Assembly: GCA_020443005.1 (NCBI GenBank)
Contig: JAGRJA010000069.1
Span: 1-10,753 of the forward strand
Direction: 5' to 3'
From: Pseudomonadales bacterium
Lineage (GTDB): Bacteria; Pseudomonadota; Gammaproteobacteria; Pseudomonadales; UBA7239
DNA: 10,753 bases
Shown: positions 1 through 7,801 of the stretch, in pieces
Numbering within the stretch: position 1 is the first letter of the stretch
How the letters are laid out: every line of letters begins with the position of its first letter
Made by a program: the position numbers and the translations under genes
The notes under the pieces: model-generated
Told to the model about the DNA's origin: nothing
The model's database searches: none
Seen by the model: the letters and a program-made list of their open reading frames with translations, nothing else

Positions 1-1986
1 ATTATGGATGTTGATGGGCTCAAGTTTATCTGCCACAGCAAAGCCAAAAACACGGGCGTAAAAATACAGTTCGGCTTCAATGGCCTTTTGGATATTGGCA
101 GCCTGCCTGAAGCCGTGTGCTTCATCGTCAAACAAAACCAGAGCTACCGGAATATTTTGCTTTTTGAGGGCCTCGACCATTTTTTTTGCCTGATTGGGTG
201 GTACAACCCTGTCTTTCATGCCTTGCAGAAATATACAGGGGCAGTTAAGTTGCTCACTGAAATTAATGGGTGAACGCTCATGATAGCGTGCTGCCTGGGC
301 AGGATAAGGTGCAATCAGAGAGTCCAGATAGCGCGACTCAAACTTGTGGGTATCCTTGAGTAAAGCATCCAGATCCCCGATACCGTAATAACTGGCACCC
401 GCCTTGAAAATATCATGAAAGGTCAGTGCGCAAAGCACAGTGAAGCCGCCGGCACTGCTACCTTTAATAGCCAGGCGCTCCGGGTCAACGCGGTTCTGTT
501 CGACAAGGTAACGAGCGGCATTTACACAATCTTCGACATCCGCAATTCCCCATTGCCCCTTCAATGAATCGCGATAATGCCTTCCATATCCGGTGCTGCC
601 ACGGTAATTGACATCCACAACCGCGAAGCCGCGTGATGTCCAGAATTGTATTTTAAGATTGTAGAGCATTTCTGTGGCACCGGTCGGCCCCCCATGGCAA
701 AGCACGATTAAAGGTGGCTTTTCATTGGCTGCGGATTTGTAGTCAGGATTTTTTGGTGGGTAAAAAAAAGCATGTGCGTGCTGCTCTTCACCGGTGGAAA
801 AGGTGATTTTTTCCGGTATGGAGAAATATGCCTGTGGCAAGTTTGCCGGGCTGGTATTTCTCAGCTGGATGCGGTGTGGCAAAACATGCTTGCGAGCTTC
901 ATCCTTTTCGACCATGTGCTTGTCGGCTGTTTTGTGAATCGATTGCATGACCAGTATTGGTGGTTCAAAACTGTTTCCACACAGGTATACGAGATTGCCG
1001 TTCATGTAATGAAGATCGGAGAACCAGTTGAATTTTTTATCGGCAAGTGGCGTTAGTTTGTTTTTGCTGATTGATAGCAGGGCCAGTTGCCATTCGCCAT
1101 CAGCGGTATAACAGCAAGCGAGTGTGTCCTCATCAACGACTTGATAAGTCGACATGCCAAACACCCATTGAGGAAGGCCAAACTCGGCTTCCATGGGTAG
1201 CAGGTTAATCTCTTCGCCTGTATTGAGATAGTAGCGGTGAATATTCCACCAGCCCGATTGGTCCGAGACGAAGAAGATATCGTTTTTCAAACCCCACTGC
1301 GGCTGGAACAGGGAGACATTGCTATTATCAGCGATTTTTCTGGGTGCTGATGGAAGCCCCTGGTGATCGATGTCGGCGAGCCAAAGCGTTGTATCATCCC
1401 AGGGCATTGCCGGATGATTCCATGACAGCCAGCTCATGTGCTTGCCGTCAGGGCTGACCTGAATATTGGCGTAAAAGTCATCACCGGAAATCAATGTCTG
1501 AATTTCACCGCTGACCGGATCGATCGCAACGATTGAAGCAACGGGCTCTGCGTCGGTTTTTTGTGCCGGCGCTTCACGAATACAAAGCAGCCTGTTATAA
1601 ACTGTGTCAAAGAAGTGGTCGGCGAAACTGCCCAGGTTTTCTGCAGTCAATGCCTCGGGTCTTGAGGGCTCACAGCGGGTATCTGTTTTGTAAATACGCT
1701 GATCATCATGACAGCTGAAATACACAATATCATCATGTACACAATAGGCTTGCCCGCCGTATTCATGAACGCGAGTTCTCACATTGATAGGGGAGGGAGT
1801 GATATCCCGATAGGCATTGTTGCAATATTGAACAATACAGTTTCTGCCGCGCTCTTCGGGTCGTGATTCAACCCAGTATAAAGCAGTGTTTTCGTGTCTC
1901 AGCTGGCTGATCGAAATGCTTTTTTCAGTCAGTGTCTGGCTGGAAACGGGTGAGGCCCAACTGCCGTAAGGTGCTTGCAATGGCAT
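1..1986 (-). CDS. S9-family serine peptidase (prolyl oligopeptidase / acylaminoacyl-peptidase type), 3' end cut by window edge
   Basis: The reading frame is open from an ATG at 1986 to base 1 (662 codons) without a stop. An N-terminal part of about 390 residues fits the beta-propeller of the family, and the rest is an alpha/beta-hydrolase. The oxyanion motif HGGP is at residues 431-434. It is followed by the family block VNYRGSTGYG and the nucleophile elbow GSSAGG (509-514, nucleophile Ser511). Asp592 lies in GMKDRVVPP and His624 in DEAHGF, so the Ser-Asp-His triad is complete. The last visible residues (FYARVFGF...LEPINIHN) resemble the usual C-terminus, so probably only a few residues are missing. 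There is no signal peptide, which suggests a cytoplasmic enzyme acting on short peptides. The start lies one base after the yciH stop, with GGTGG just upstream as ribosome binding site, indicating translational coupling. The exact substrate (oligopeptide, dipeptide or acyl-peptide) cannot be told. Confidence 0.93.
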   Translation of the reverse strand, partial: MPLQAPYGSWASPVSSQTLTEKSISISQLRHENTALYWVESRPEERGRNCIVQYCNNAYRDITPSPINVRTRVHEYGGQAYCVHDDIVYFSCHDDQRIYKTDTRCEPSRPEALTAENLGSFADHFFDTVYNRLLCIREAPAQKTDAEPVASIVAIDPVSGEIQTLISGDDFYANIQVSPDGKHMSWLSWNHPAMPWDDTTLWLADIDHQGLPSAPRKIADNSNVSLFQPQWGLKNDIFFVSDQSGWWNIHRYYLNTGEEINLLPMEAEFGLPQWVFGMSTYQVVDEDTLACCYTADGEWQLALLSISKNKLTPLADKKFNWFSDLHYMNGNLVYLCGNSFEPPILVMQSIHKTADKHMVEKDEARKHVLPHRIQLRNTSPANLPQAYFSIPEKITFSTGEEQHAHAFFYPPKNPDYKSAANEKPPLIVLCHGGPTGATEMLYNLKIQFWTSRGFAVVDVNYRGSTGYGRHYRDSLKGQWGIADVEDCVNAARYLVEQNRVDPERLAIKGSSAGGFTVLCALTFHDIFKAGASYYGIGDLDALLKDTHKFESRYLDSLIAPYPAQAARYHERSPINFSEQLNCPCIFLQGMKDRVVPPNQAKKMVEALKKQNIPVALVLFDDEAHGFRQAANIQKAIEAELYFYARVFGFAVADKLEPINIHN

Positions 1987-1987
1987 G

Positions 1988-2317
1988 CTAACCACCGGCC
2001 AGTTTTACGGTATAACCGTTTTTTTCCAGCGCTGCTTTTATCGCTTGTCGATGATCACCCTGAATTTCGATCACATAATCCTTTACAGAGCCACCACAAC
2101 TGCAAATCTGTTTCAGTTGTCTGCAGGTAGCTTTCAATTCATTTTCATCGGCAGACAAGCCCGACACAGTCGTCACGCCTTTGCCTTTTCGGCCTTTGGT
2201 TTCAAGCCTCAGACGGACGATGCCATCCATTGCCGGTGGTTTTTTTTCCGGTTTGTCGCGATAGGTGATTCGTCCGCTGTCGGTCGAATAAACTGTTCTT
2301 GAATCCTTGTTGTTCAT
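1988..2317 (-). CDS. yciH: SUI1/eIF1-family translation factor, YciH type
   Basis: This 109-residue protein has the length of E. coli YciH (about 108). The N-terminal 30 residues are polar and probably flexible. The SUI1 domain follows, with a basic loop KGRKGKGVTTVSGL (41-54) and the hallmark CSCGGSVKDYVIEIQGD (72-88), which closely matches the YciH signature. The family is related to eukaryotic eIF1, which monitors start-codon selection. In bacteria YciH is non-essential, and a role in restraining translation under stress has been proposed. The ATG overlaps the stop of the upstream FkbM gene (ATGA), with GGTGATG about 10 bases upstream as a possible Shine-Dalgarno. The stop is one base before the peptidase start. 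It is therefore the middle gene of a coupled trio. Confidence 0.95.
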   Translation of the reverse strand: MNNKDSRTVYSTDSGRITYRDKPEKKPPAMDGIVRLRLETKGRKGKGVTTVSGLSADENELKATCRQLKQICSCGGSVKDYVIEIQGDHRQAIKAALEKNGYTVKLAGG

Positions 2318-3144
2318 GTTTTTACATCACCAATGAAAAGATTGATAAAGCCTTGATTGTCGGGTGTATTATCGGTTTCTGTCATCCAGTCAATTATGAC
2401 GTTTCTGGAGGATGAATAAATCCCTCCCTGTACATGATCAATAATGTGCATGGGTAAATCGAGTGTTTCAAGATATCCCATCAGTTCAAAACAGCTGCTA
2501 TTGTTTTTTCGCAGACCCCATGGCCAGAATTCGATAATCATTTTAAGTTGAGAACGGTTCGCCTGAAGTGTTTTTTGAAAGCCCTTGATAACACTGGTTT
2601 CTGCACCTTGTGTGTCAATTTTTATAAAGTTTATACCGGCGCAATGTTCAAGCATGCGGTCAGCTGTTGCGGCTTTTATCTGAATGGATTGGCGGTCGTC
2701 ATCGCTCGGGTAGTTGCGATGGTCGCCTTTGTTGTCTTCGCATAGATAGAGTCTTGTATCGCCTTCATTCGCAGTTAGTGCAACATTGAATGTTTCTACA
2801 TTTTCACGCTTGTTCAGCTTGATGTTTTTTTCCAGCAAGGAGAAGTTCAGCGGGTCTGGCTCAAAGGCATAAACGCAACCTGTGTTCCCGGTTTTAATGG
2901 AGGCTAACAGCGTGTAATAACCGATGTTGGCACCCACATCAATAAAACGATCGCCTTCGACCAGATTGTCAAGTATCAGACGGGTTTCGTGAATTTCCCA
3001 GATTTTATCATTGTGTAATTGACGGGATATAAGGTCTTCATCAGGGTTATGGGTAAGCATTTCGCAATTTGCTGATGAGAGCATGGGGTGATCAAGGCTG
3101 ATGTAGTGAGTCATATCGAGGCTATCGTCAAGGTCGGCAAACAC
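2314..3144 (-). CDS. FkbM-family SAM-dependent methyltransferase
   Basis: The protein has 276 residues. A Rossmann-type methyltransferase core starts near residue 64. Motif I FIDVGANIGYYT (67-78) binds S-adenosylmethionine, the acidic residue Glu95 in YAFEPDP (92-98) fits the ribose-binding position, and INFIKIDTQGAE (171-182) is the FkbM-family signature. The family typically O-methylates sugars, polyketides or other small molecules; the acceptor here is unknown. The first 55 residues are a less conserved lead-in. The start is uncertain: GTG at 3144 gives the longest product, ATG at 3114 (Met11) is an alternative, neither has a clear Shine-Dalgarno, and the frame is closed by a TGA at 3172-3174. 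The 3' end overlaps yciH by 4 bp. The gap to the upstream M48 gene is about 130 bp, so the trio could have its own promoter, but I see no convincing one. Confidence 0.9.
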   Translation of the reverse strand: MFADLDDSLDMTHYISLDHPMLSSANCEMLTHNPDEDLISRQLHNDKIWEIHETRLILDNLVEGDRFIDVGANIGYYTLLASIKTGNTGCVYAFEPDPLNFSLLEKNIKLNKRENVETFNVALTANEGDTRLYLCEDNKGDHRNYPSDDDRQSIQIKAATADRMLEHCAGINFIKIDTQGAETSVIKGFQKTLQANRSQLKMIIEFWPWGLRKNNSSCFELMGYLETLDLPMHIIDHVQGGIYSSSRNVIIDWMTETDNTPDNQGFINLFIGDVKT

Positions 3145-3275
3145 CGGGATTAACAGGCTAATTTTGTCAGGTCAGTACTGCGATAAATAGCAGACTGCCG
3201 TTTGCATGGCCTAAAGTAAATAAGCATTTGTCTGTGTTGGTGTTGTCACTGTGAGCGCCGGTGATTGTTAGCGTT

Positions 3276-5276
3276 TCAGTAAAGTGGTTGACCGGGAAGT
3301 ATGGGGGGAATCGGTACATCCATGCCATCGGCAATTGCCCTGACGAGTTCAAGCTTGGCAATGGCATCGTGTTTTTCACCGATACAGGCAAAACAGGCTT
3401 TTATGACGCGTGGCTTTAGCAAGGGTGCAAGAAGGCTTAACTGGTTAAGAGACTTGTCCAGATTTTCAAGATTGTTGAGTGCTTCCTTGTCAAACTGGCC
3501 TTCAGGTAGTTCAAGCAAGGGGTAAGCACGATCGAAATCAGCCTTGGCTTCACCCTCGAACACGCTGTCAGCAATTGCGATGGCTGAAAGGATGGTGATA
3601 CAGGCCTGTTTGGCGGTTGCCAGGTCTTTTAACGGCTTTTGAAGCACCGACACCTGTGGTTCCAGGTGATGCGTTACAATTCTGTATATCGACCATTCGA
3701 AAAGTTCAATTTTATAGTCTGCCTTCACAAGCGCCAGCATCACACTTTTGAAAATGTCGTATTGTTTTGCTGACAGTGTTTTCAATGCCGGCATACAAAT
3801 ATCGAGCAAAGGTAAACGGCAGGAAAAATCCAGCTGTTTGAACAGCGGAAGCAATTTGAGCGCCTCTCGGTAGACATTCGGATCTGCGCGTAATTGCAAA
3901 ATCTGGCTCTGTTTTTTGATGATGTTGTCATTTTTGCTGTCGAAAAGCAGGCAATAAATGATTGCTCTGGCCCCGAAGGGCTGATGTGCGCTGTTTACAA
4001 GGGTTTCTGGCAAGGCGGTAAGCAGGCGGCCGGCTTCCTCCAGATGAGCCTGTCCGGGTTCTCCTATAGAATCGAGTGCAGAGGGCGTGTTGTTAGCCTT
4101 GTCGATTGCAGGGTTGTCAGCCTGCTGCCCGGCAAGTGTAGCCCCGATAACAGCGGCTGCAGCCAGTTTCTGCTTGTCAACCATCGGGCCTTTGGGTGTC
4201 GGGATAATTGACGCGGGGTTTGCCTTGACCTCTTCCGGCAATGGAACCTTTATGTACTTCCCGTTCCAATGAGGATCAACCCGCCGGATCCGTTCATCAA
4301 GTGGCGGGTGCGTTGCCATCAGGCTGCTGAAAGCGGTACTGACCCCCTCGCTGAAAAAAAGGTGGCTGATTTCACTGGAGTGGGGGTTGTCGACCAGTGA
4401 GCCCAAAGAGTAGCCGCCGATTTTTTTGAGTGCTCCGGCGATAGAGTCCGGGTTGCGTGTGTATTGTATTGCCGAAGCGTCTGCAAGATACTCGCGTTGA
4501 CGGCTGACTGCAGCCTTGATCAGATTGCCAAAAAATGTGCCGGTGTAACCGATTACACATAAGCCTGCGCCAAGCATGATCAGGGCGGCAGCACCATCGT
4601 TGCGGTTATTTGATGAGCGATGACGCCCACCTGAAGAAAAGCGCAGCAGGTAGTACCCCAGAATACCAAGAATCAGGATGCCGTGAAGTACCGCAATCAG
4701 GCGAAGATTCAGTTTCATGTCTCCATGGAAGATATGGCTGAATTCGTGAGCGACAACGCCCTGTAGTTCGGTTCGATCAAGTGCCCGGATACAACCTCTG
4801 GTAATACCGATAACAGCATCTTTGGGTGTGTGTCCAGCTGCAAATGCATTGATACCGTGTTGTTCTATGATATAAACCGGAGGAACGGGAGTCCCTGATG
4901 CGATGGCCATTTCCTCGACGACATTGAGGATTTTTCTTTCATCAGGGTCGCGACTGTCCGGCGAGAGCAGTGTGCCACCCATGGTTTCAGCGATGACCTT
5001 GCCGCCGCCCGATAACTGGGCCATTTTGAAGAGTGATGCCAGCGATACAACGGCGATGATCACTACCGCAATACCGATGATTACATCAACCCCGATGCTG
5101 TCTGCCAGTTGTTGCCATGAATTGATTTCAGCAAAATTGATGTTGCCGGTAAAGCCAAGGCAGACAAGTACAAGCGCTTCAGTAAGCAGAATCAGGCTGA
5201 TCACCGCAAGCGCAAACAGAATCACCAGTTTGCGGGTATTGGTTTTTGCCTGATCCTGTGAAGCAAAAAAATTCAT
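3276..5276 (-). CDS. Membrane-bound M48-family zinc metallopeptidase (HtpX-like) with long C-terminal extension
   Basis: This 666-residue protein begins with two membrane segments (about 16-42 and 63-83). A peptidase domain follows, with the zinc motif HEFSH at 177-181 (ligands His177 and His181, catalytic Glu178). The third ligand is probably Glu262 in REYLADASA (261-269). Two further hydrophobic segments (about 192-211 and 229-253) lie between the two motifs, as in HtpX. The conserved THPPLDERI block is at 322-330. Residues from about 345 to 666 form a mostly helical extension absent from HtpX (about 290 residues), ending in a Pro-rich VPIPPILPGQPLY tail. HtpX relatives degrade damaged membrane proteins. 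The gene starts 26 bp after the stop of the LemA gene with only a weak ribosome binding site, so it is probably co-transcribed with it. LemA/M48 pairs are a recurrent bacterial arrangement. The substrate is unknown. Confidence 0.93.
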   Translation of the reverse strand: MNFFASQDQAKTNTRKLVILFALAVISLILLTEALVLVCLGFTGNINFAEINSWQQLADSIGVDVIIGIAVVIIAVVSLASLFKMAQLSGGGKVIAETMGGTLLSPDSRDPDERKILNVVEEMAIASGTPVPPVYIIEQHGINAFAAGHTPKDAVIGITRGCIRALDRTELQGVVAHEFSHIFHGDMKLNLRLIAVLHGILILGILGYYLLRFSSGGRHRSSNNRNDGAAALIMLGAGLCVIGYTGTFFGNLIKAAVSRQREYLADASAIQYTRNPDSIAGALKKIGGYSLGSLVDNPHSSEISHLFFSEGVSTAFSSLMATHPPLDERIRRVDPHWNGKYIKVPLPEEVKANPASIIPTPKGPMVDKQKLAAAAVIGATLAGQQADNPAIDKANNTPSALDSIGEPGQAHLEEAGRLLTALPETLVNSAHQPFGARAIIYCLLFDSKNDNIIKKQSQILQLRADPNVYREALKLLPLFKQLDFSCRLPLLDICMPALKTLSAKQYDIFKSVMLALVKADYKIELFEWSIYRIVTHHLEPQVSVLQKPLKDLATAKQACITILSAIAIADSVFEGEAKADFDRAYPLLELPEGQFDKEALNNLENLDKSLNQLSLLAPLLKPRVIKACFACIGEKHDAIAKLELVRAIADGMDVPIPPILPGQPLY

Positions 5277-5302
5277 TCGTATTATCGGCAGCTACTGAAT
5301 AG

Positions 5303-5899
5303 CTAGAATGCCACTTTCGGTGCGGCCTGAATGGCTGCACTGTCTTCAAATTCAAGCAGGGTCGCATCCTGGGTGTGCCCAAAGCGGGCGGCAAAAAAGT
5401 TCTGGGGGAAACTTTGTTTGTAGGTGTTATATTCGGTGACAGCATCATTAAAGGCCTGTCGTGAAAAAGACACCTTGTTTTCGGTGCTGGTCAATTCTTC
5501 ACTCAGTTGCATCATGTTCTGGTTGGCTTTGAGGTCAGGGTAGGCTTCCATCACGACATTCAAACGACCCATGGCGTTGCCGAGATTTGTTTCGGCTTTG
5601 CCGAGGTTATCAATGGCCTGTTTATTGGCGGGGTCGGCGGCTGCACTTTTCAGGCCGTCATTGGCCGCATTCCTTGCCTGAATAACAGCCTCCAGTGTTT
5701 CACTTTCGTGCTTCAGGTAACCCTTGGCCGTTTCGACCAGATTGGGGATCAGGTCATAACGACGCTTTAATTGTACTTCTATCTGTGAAAAGGCGTTTTG
5801 ATAACGGTTTTTCAATGCGACCAGTTGGTTGTAGATGCCGATAATATAAAAGATCAGGGCGGCAATAACGACCAGTGTAATAACGGTTGAAATATCCAT
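5303..5899 (-). CDS. LemA family protein
   Basis: This 198-residue protein has one N-terminal membrane helix (about 5-24) followed by a helical, probably coiled-coil body. The family signature LKRRYDLIPNLVETAKGY (about 44-61) is intact, as is the block NLVVMEAYPDLKANQNM-like region near 112-130 (here LNVVMEAYPDLKANQNM). The topology suggests a short N-terminal anchor with the helical domain on one face of the membrane. LemA proteins are widespread and of ill-defined biochemical role; several are encoded beside M48 peptidases or TPM-domain proteins, as here. The start ATG at 5899 has a strong Shine-Dalgarno (AAAAGGGA on the minus strand, complement of 5908-5915) eight bases upstream. The M48 gene follows after 26 bp, so the two most likely form an operon and perhaps a membrane complex. 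Confidence 0.95.
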   Translation of the reverse strand: MDISTVITLVVIAALIFYIIGIYNQLVALKNRYQNAFSQIEVQLKRRYDLIPNLVETAKGYLKHESETLEAVIQARNAANDGLKSAAADPANKQAIDNLGKAETNLGNAMGRLNVVMEAYPDLKANQNMMQLSEELTSTENKVSFSRQAFNDAVTEYNTYKQSFPQNFFAARFGHTQDATLLEFEDSAAIQAAPKVAF

Positions 5900-5907
5900 G
5901 ATACATG

Positions 5908-5915
5908 TCCCTTTT
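5908..5915 (-). promoter_or_regulatory. Ribosome binding site of the LemA gene
   Basis: The minus strand reads AAAAGGGA, with an 8-base spacer to the ATG at 5899. It is the clearest Shine-Dalgarno on the minus strand in this window and supports that start. The 178-bp gap between the SDR and LemA genes (5900-6077) otherwise shows no convincing sigma70 promoter. Confidence 0.7.
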
Positions 5916-6077
5916 GTAGTGGGTAGGTTGAGCTTGTGGCGAAGCAGTTACACAACTTGAAATAGTACCGTGAAACGACTGGCAAGTGTAGGTTTGTTTC
6001 GATGATGACAGACGATAAATCGGGAGAAATTAAAATGTAGTGTACAAGCTCAGCAAGCTTCAGCTGATATTACACAG

Positions 6078-6752
6078 TTATGCATTCAGGCGGTCAAACT
6101 CTGCTTCCGTAAACGAAAGGCCGAAAGTATTCTCTTTGTGGCGGGTAGCAAGGCAAATGAGCATTTCTGCAATCTTCTGTGTATTTTTTGGTTGATGTTG
6201 TCGGGCGCAGACAAGTGTATGGCTATAGACTTTCGATCCTCTTTCGCGGCAATAGGCATTGATGCTTCGAGTGAGCTCGAGTACGGCCTCCTGGTTTACC
6301 GTCAGGCTGCAATCATTCTTCATCAGTTGATCACTGATAATGTCATTGATCATAAGGCCACCACCGGAGGCCTCGAACAGCGGTATTGCATGTTTTGCCC
6401 CGAGAAAAACACCGTTGCAATGTACATTCTGGATTTTTTGCCATTCAGAAAACGGGGTTTCCATGAGCGACCCGCATCCTGCCACTTTTGCACAATGAAT
6501 CAGCATATGCAGGTGTCCAAAACTGTTACTGGTTGTTTCAAGAACCTGCAGCCAGCTGTATTCACTGGTGACATCGTGCTGGATTGCAATTGCCTTGCTA
6601 CCTATATGGTTTGAGAGTTGCTGTGCGCTTGTGTAATTGATGTCTGTCAGGATCAGACGCGCTCCGGCATCGGATAAATTGCAGGCGATTGTTTTGGCGG
6701 TTTCTGACCCGGCGCCGGTAATGAGAACGATTTTGCCTTTAAGCGCTTCCAC
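6078..6752 (-). CDS. SDR-fold (short-chain dehydrogenase-like) protein with degenerate active site
   Basis: The 224-residue product opens with a typical SDR first strand (GKIVLITGAGS) and keeps DVTSE (60-64), GVFLGAKHA (114-122) and LELTRSINAY (158-167). Residues that normally bind the dinucleotide or catalyse are changed. The TGxxxGxG glycines are replaced by Glu17 and Ala19, and NNAG reads HCAK (86-89). By eye alignment the YxxxK Tyr and Lys positions hold Leu150 and Gln154, the catalytic Asn becomes His111, and the catalytic Ser position near 138 holds Ile. The region after the sixth strand, usually the substrate lid, is shortened, explaining a length below the usual 245-255. The frame is intact, so this may be a pseudoenzyme rather than a dead gene. 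The start is GTG at 6752 behind GGGGTGG. The sulfotransferase lies 144 bp upstream on the same strand. An active dehydrogenase is unlikely, and no specific function is assigned. Confidence 0.8.
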   Translation of the reverse strand: MEALKGKIVLITGAGSETAKTIACNLSDAGARLILTDINYTSAQQLSNHIGSKAIAIQHDVTSEYSWLQVLETTSNSFGHLHMLIHCAKVAGCGSLMETPFSEWQKIQNVHCNGVFLGAKHAIPLFEASGGGLMINDIISDQLMKNDCSLTVNQEAVLELTRSINAYCRERGSKVYSHTLVCARQHQPKNTQKIAEMLICLATRHKENTFGLSFTEAEFDRLNA

Positions 6753-6896
6753 TTTTCCACCCCGTTATTTGGTCTGTCTGCCGCTGAATCTGGAATGAGT
6801 CGATAGGTCGGACTTTATCAGGTTTTTGTGTCCGGTCGTTTTCAGGGTGTGCAGTTTGTGAACACGATCCACTTTCTGTTGAACCGGAAGCAGTCG

Positions 6897-7661
6897 CTAC
6901 CAGTTAAACCGGACACCCAAATGACGAAACAGCGCTTCATTGTGTGGCGCAAAGTAATCTTCAAGTGCGGAAAGCGTGGCTGATTTTTCCTTTGTATAGT
7001 TGCCCGGTTTGCGAGGGAGAAGATCCTCCGGCTGGAAAGCGGGGTCTACATCGAGAAATTCGTAGAGTGTTGAAAGAAAGGGCAGGGGTGAATGATAAAA
7101 ATCTTCACTGCATAACACTTTGATGTGAGTGCGGGGGAAGAGGTTTTCGTAGCGAAGCAGCTGTTCCAGATAAAGCCCTCTTCGTACATAGGAGAATTGC
7201 TGTAAAGGGCTGCTGCTGATGATTTCTCCCCGCAGTAATTTTTGCCAACCTGTCTCGGTTCTTTTTTTTTCAGCCTTGATGGCCTGATCAAAGGAGAGGG
7301 TTTCTATTCCACGACGGCACATATGTTGATAGTGGGAGTAGGCACGGTCGACAGGGTTGCGCAAAAGCACAATAATTTTTACCGCTGGCAGTATTGAGGC
7401 AATTCGTTCGGCGCAGAGCGGGTGAAACAAATAAAACGGGCTGGCTTCGCCTGTCCTGTCGCCATTGTGTGTACGGTAAAAGTGCGATGAATACCATTGC
7501 AGGCTTTGATCAAAATGCTGATCGAAATAATGGACTTCCTTTTTTTTGGCCGGGCTTATTCGGGGGTGTTGACTGAGTGCGTTATAGACAGAGCTTGTTC
7601 CGCCTTTCTGGGTGCCGACGATGATGAAGTCGGGTAATACTGATTCATTTTGTTTTTGCAT
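6897..7661 (-). CDS. PAPS-dependent sulfotransferase (Sulfotransfer_1 / heparan sulfate N-sulfotransferase-like)
   Basis: This 254-residue protein has both PAPS-binding elements. The 5'-phosphosulfate loop is GTQKGGTSSVY (16-26, Lys19), and the 3'-phosphate motif is IIVLLRNPVDRAYSHY (96-111, Arg101 and Ser109). Glu42 in KKEVHYFD (40-47) sits where NDST-type enzymes have their catalytic base, and GEASPFYL (71-78) and YVRRGLYLEQL (158-168) are also typical. The family transfers sulfate from PAPS to hydroxyl or amino groups of glycans, lipids or small molecules; the acceptor cannot be deduced. There is no signal peptide or membrane segment, so it is presumably cytoplasmic. The ATG at 7661 is the only good start, although no clear Shine-Dalgarno precedes it. 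The gene is divergent from the small acidic protein gene and is followed by the SDR-like gene on the same strand. No PAPS-synthesis genes are in the window. Confidence 0.93.
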   Translation of the reverse strand: MQKQNESVLPDFIIVGTQKGGTSSVYNALSQHPRISPAKKKEVHYFDQHFDQSLQWYSSHFYRTHNGDRTGEASPFYLFHPLCAERIASILPAVKIIVLLRNPVDRAYSHYQHMCRRGIETLSFDQAIKAEKKRTETGWQKLLRGEIISSSPLQQFSYVRRGLYLEQLLRYENLFPRTHIKVLCSEDFYHSPLPFLSTLYEFLDVDPAFQPEDLLPRKPGNYTKEKSATLSALEDYFAPHNEALFRHLGVRFNW

Positions 7662-7746
7662 GGGGCCACGGGTTCCATGAGTCGGGGCACTGGAGGGGAT
7701 ACAGCCGAAAATGCCTTATTCAGCGAATTTTATCACAATGTCTTTG

Positions 7747-7774
7747 TTGACTCTTTATCGATCTGATTTATCAT
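7747..7774 (+). promoter_or_regulatory. Putative sigma70 promoter upstream of the small acidic protein gene
   Basis: TTGACT (7747-7752) and TATCAT (7769-7774) match the -35 and -10 consensus at five of six positions each, with a 16-base spacer. The start of transcription would be near 7781. The promoter would make either a long leader (about 160 nt) for the gene at 7943 or a short RNA ending at the hairpin at 7802-7846. Assignment rests on consensus matching only. Confidence 0.5.
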
Positions 7775-7801
7775 GCGCGCCGTTATCTGCTGGATGGCAT
7801 G

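Noticed and set aside
772..1056. Plus-strand reading frame of 94 residues inside the S9 peptidase region
   Set aside because: It lies antisense to a continuous minus-strand frame with complete S9 catalytic motifs, and shows no recognisable domain.
1985..2302. Plus-strand reading frame of 105 residues opposite yciH
   Set aside because: It is the antisense shadow of a clearly conserved SUI1/YciH gene.
3167..3391. Minus-strand reading frame of 74 residues across the M48 3' end and the FkbM gap
   Set aside because: Most of it overlaps the M48 C-terminus in another frame, it has no Shine-Dalgarno, and its composition is not protein-like.
4903..5253. Plus-strand reading frame of 116 residues, Ser/Thr/Ile-rich
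   Set aside because: Antisense to the M48 N-terminal half; the low-complexity composition is typical of a shadow frame.
6046..6060. Inverted repeat AAGCT/AGCTT downstream of the SDR-like gene as a terminator
   Set aside because: Only a 5-bp stem with no immediate T tract on the minus strand; too weak to call.
6138..6614. Plus-strand reading frame of 158 residues opposite the SDR-like gene
   Set aside because: I considered it because the SDR is degenerate, but the minus frame keeps clear SDR scaffold motifs while this frame shows no domain and no ribosome binding site.
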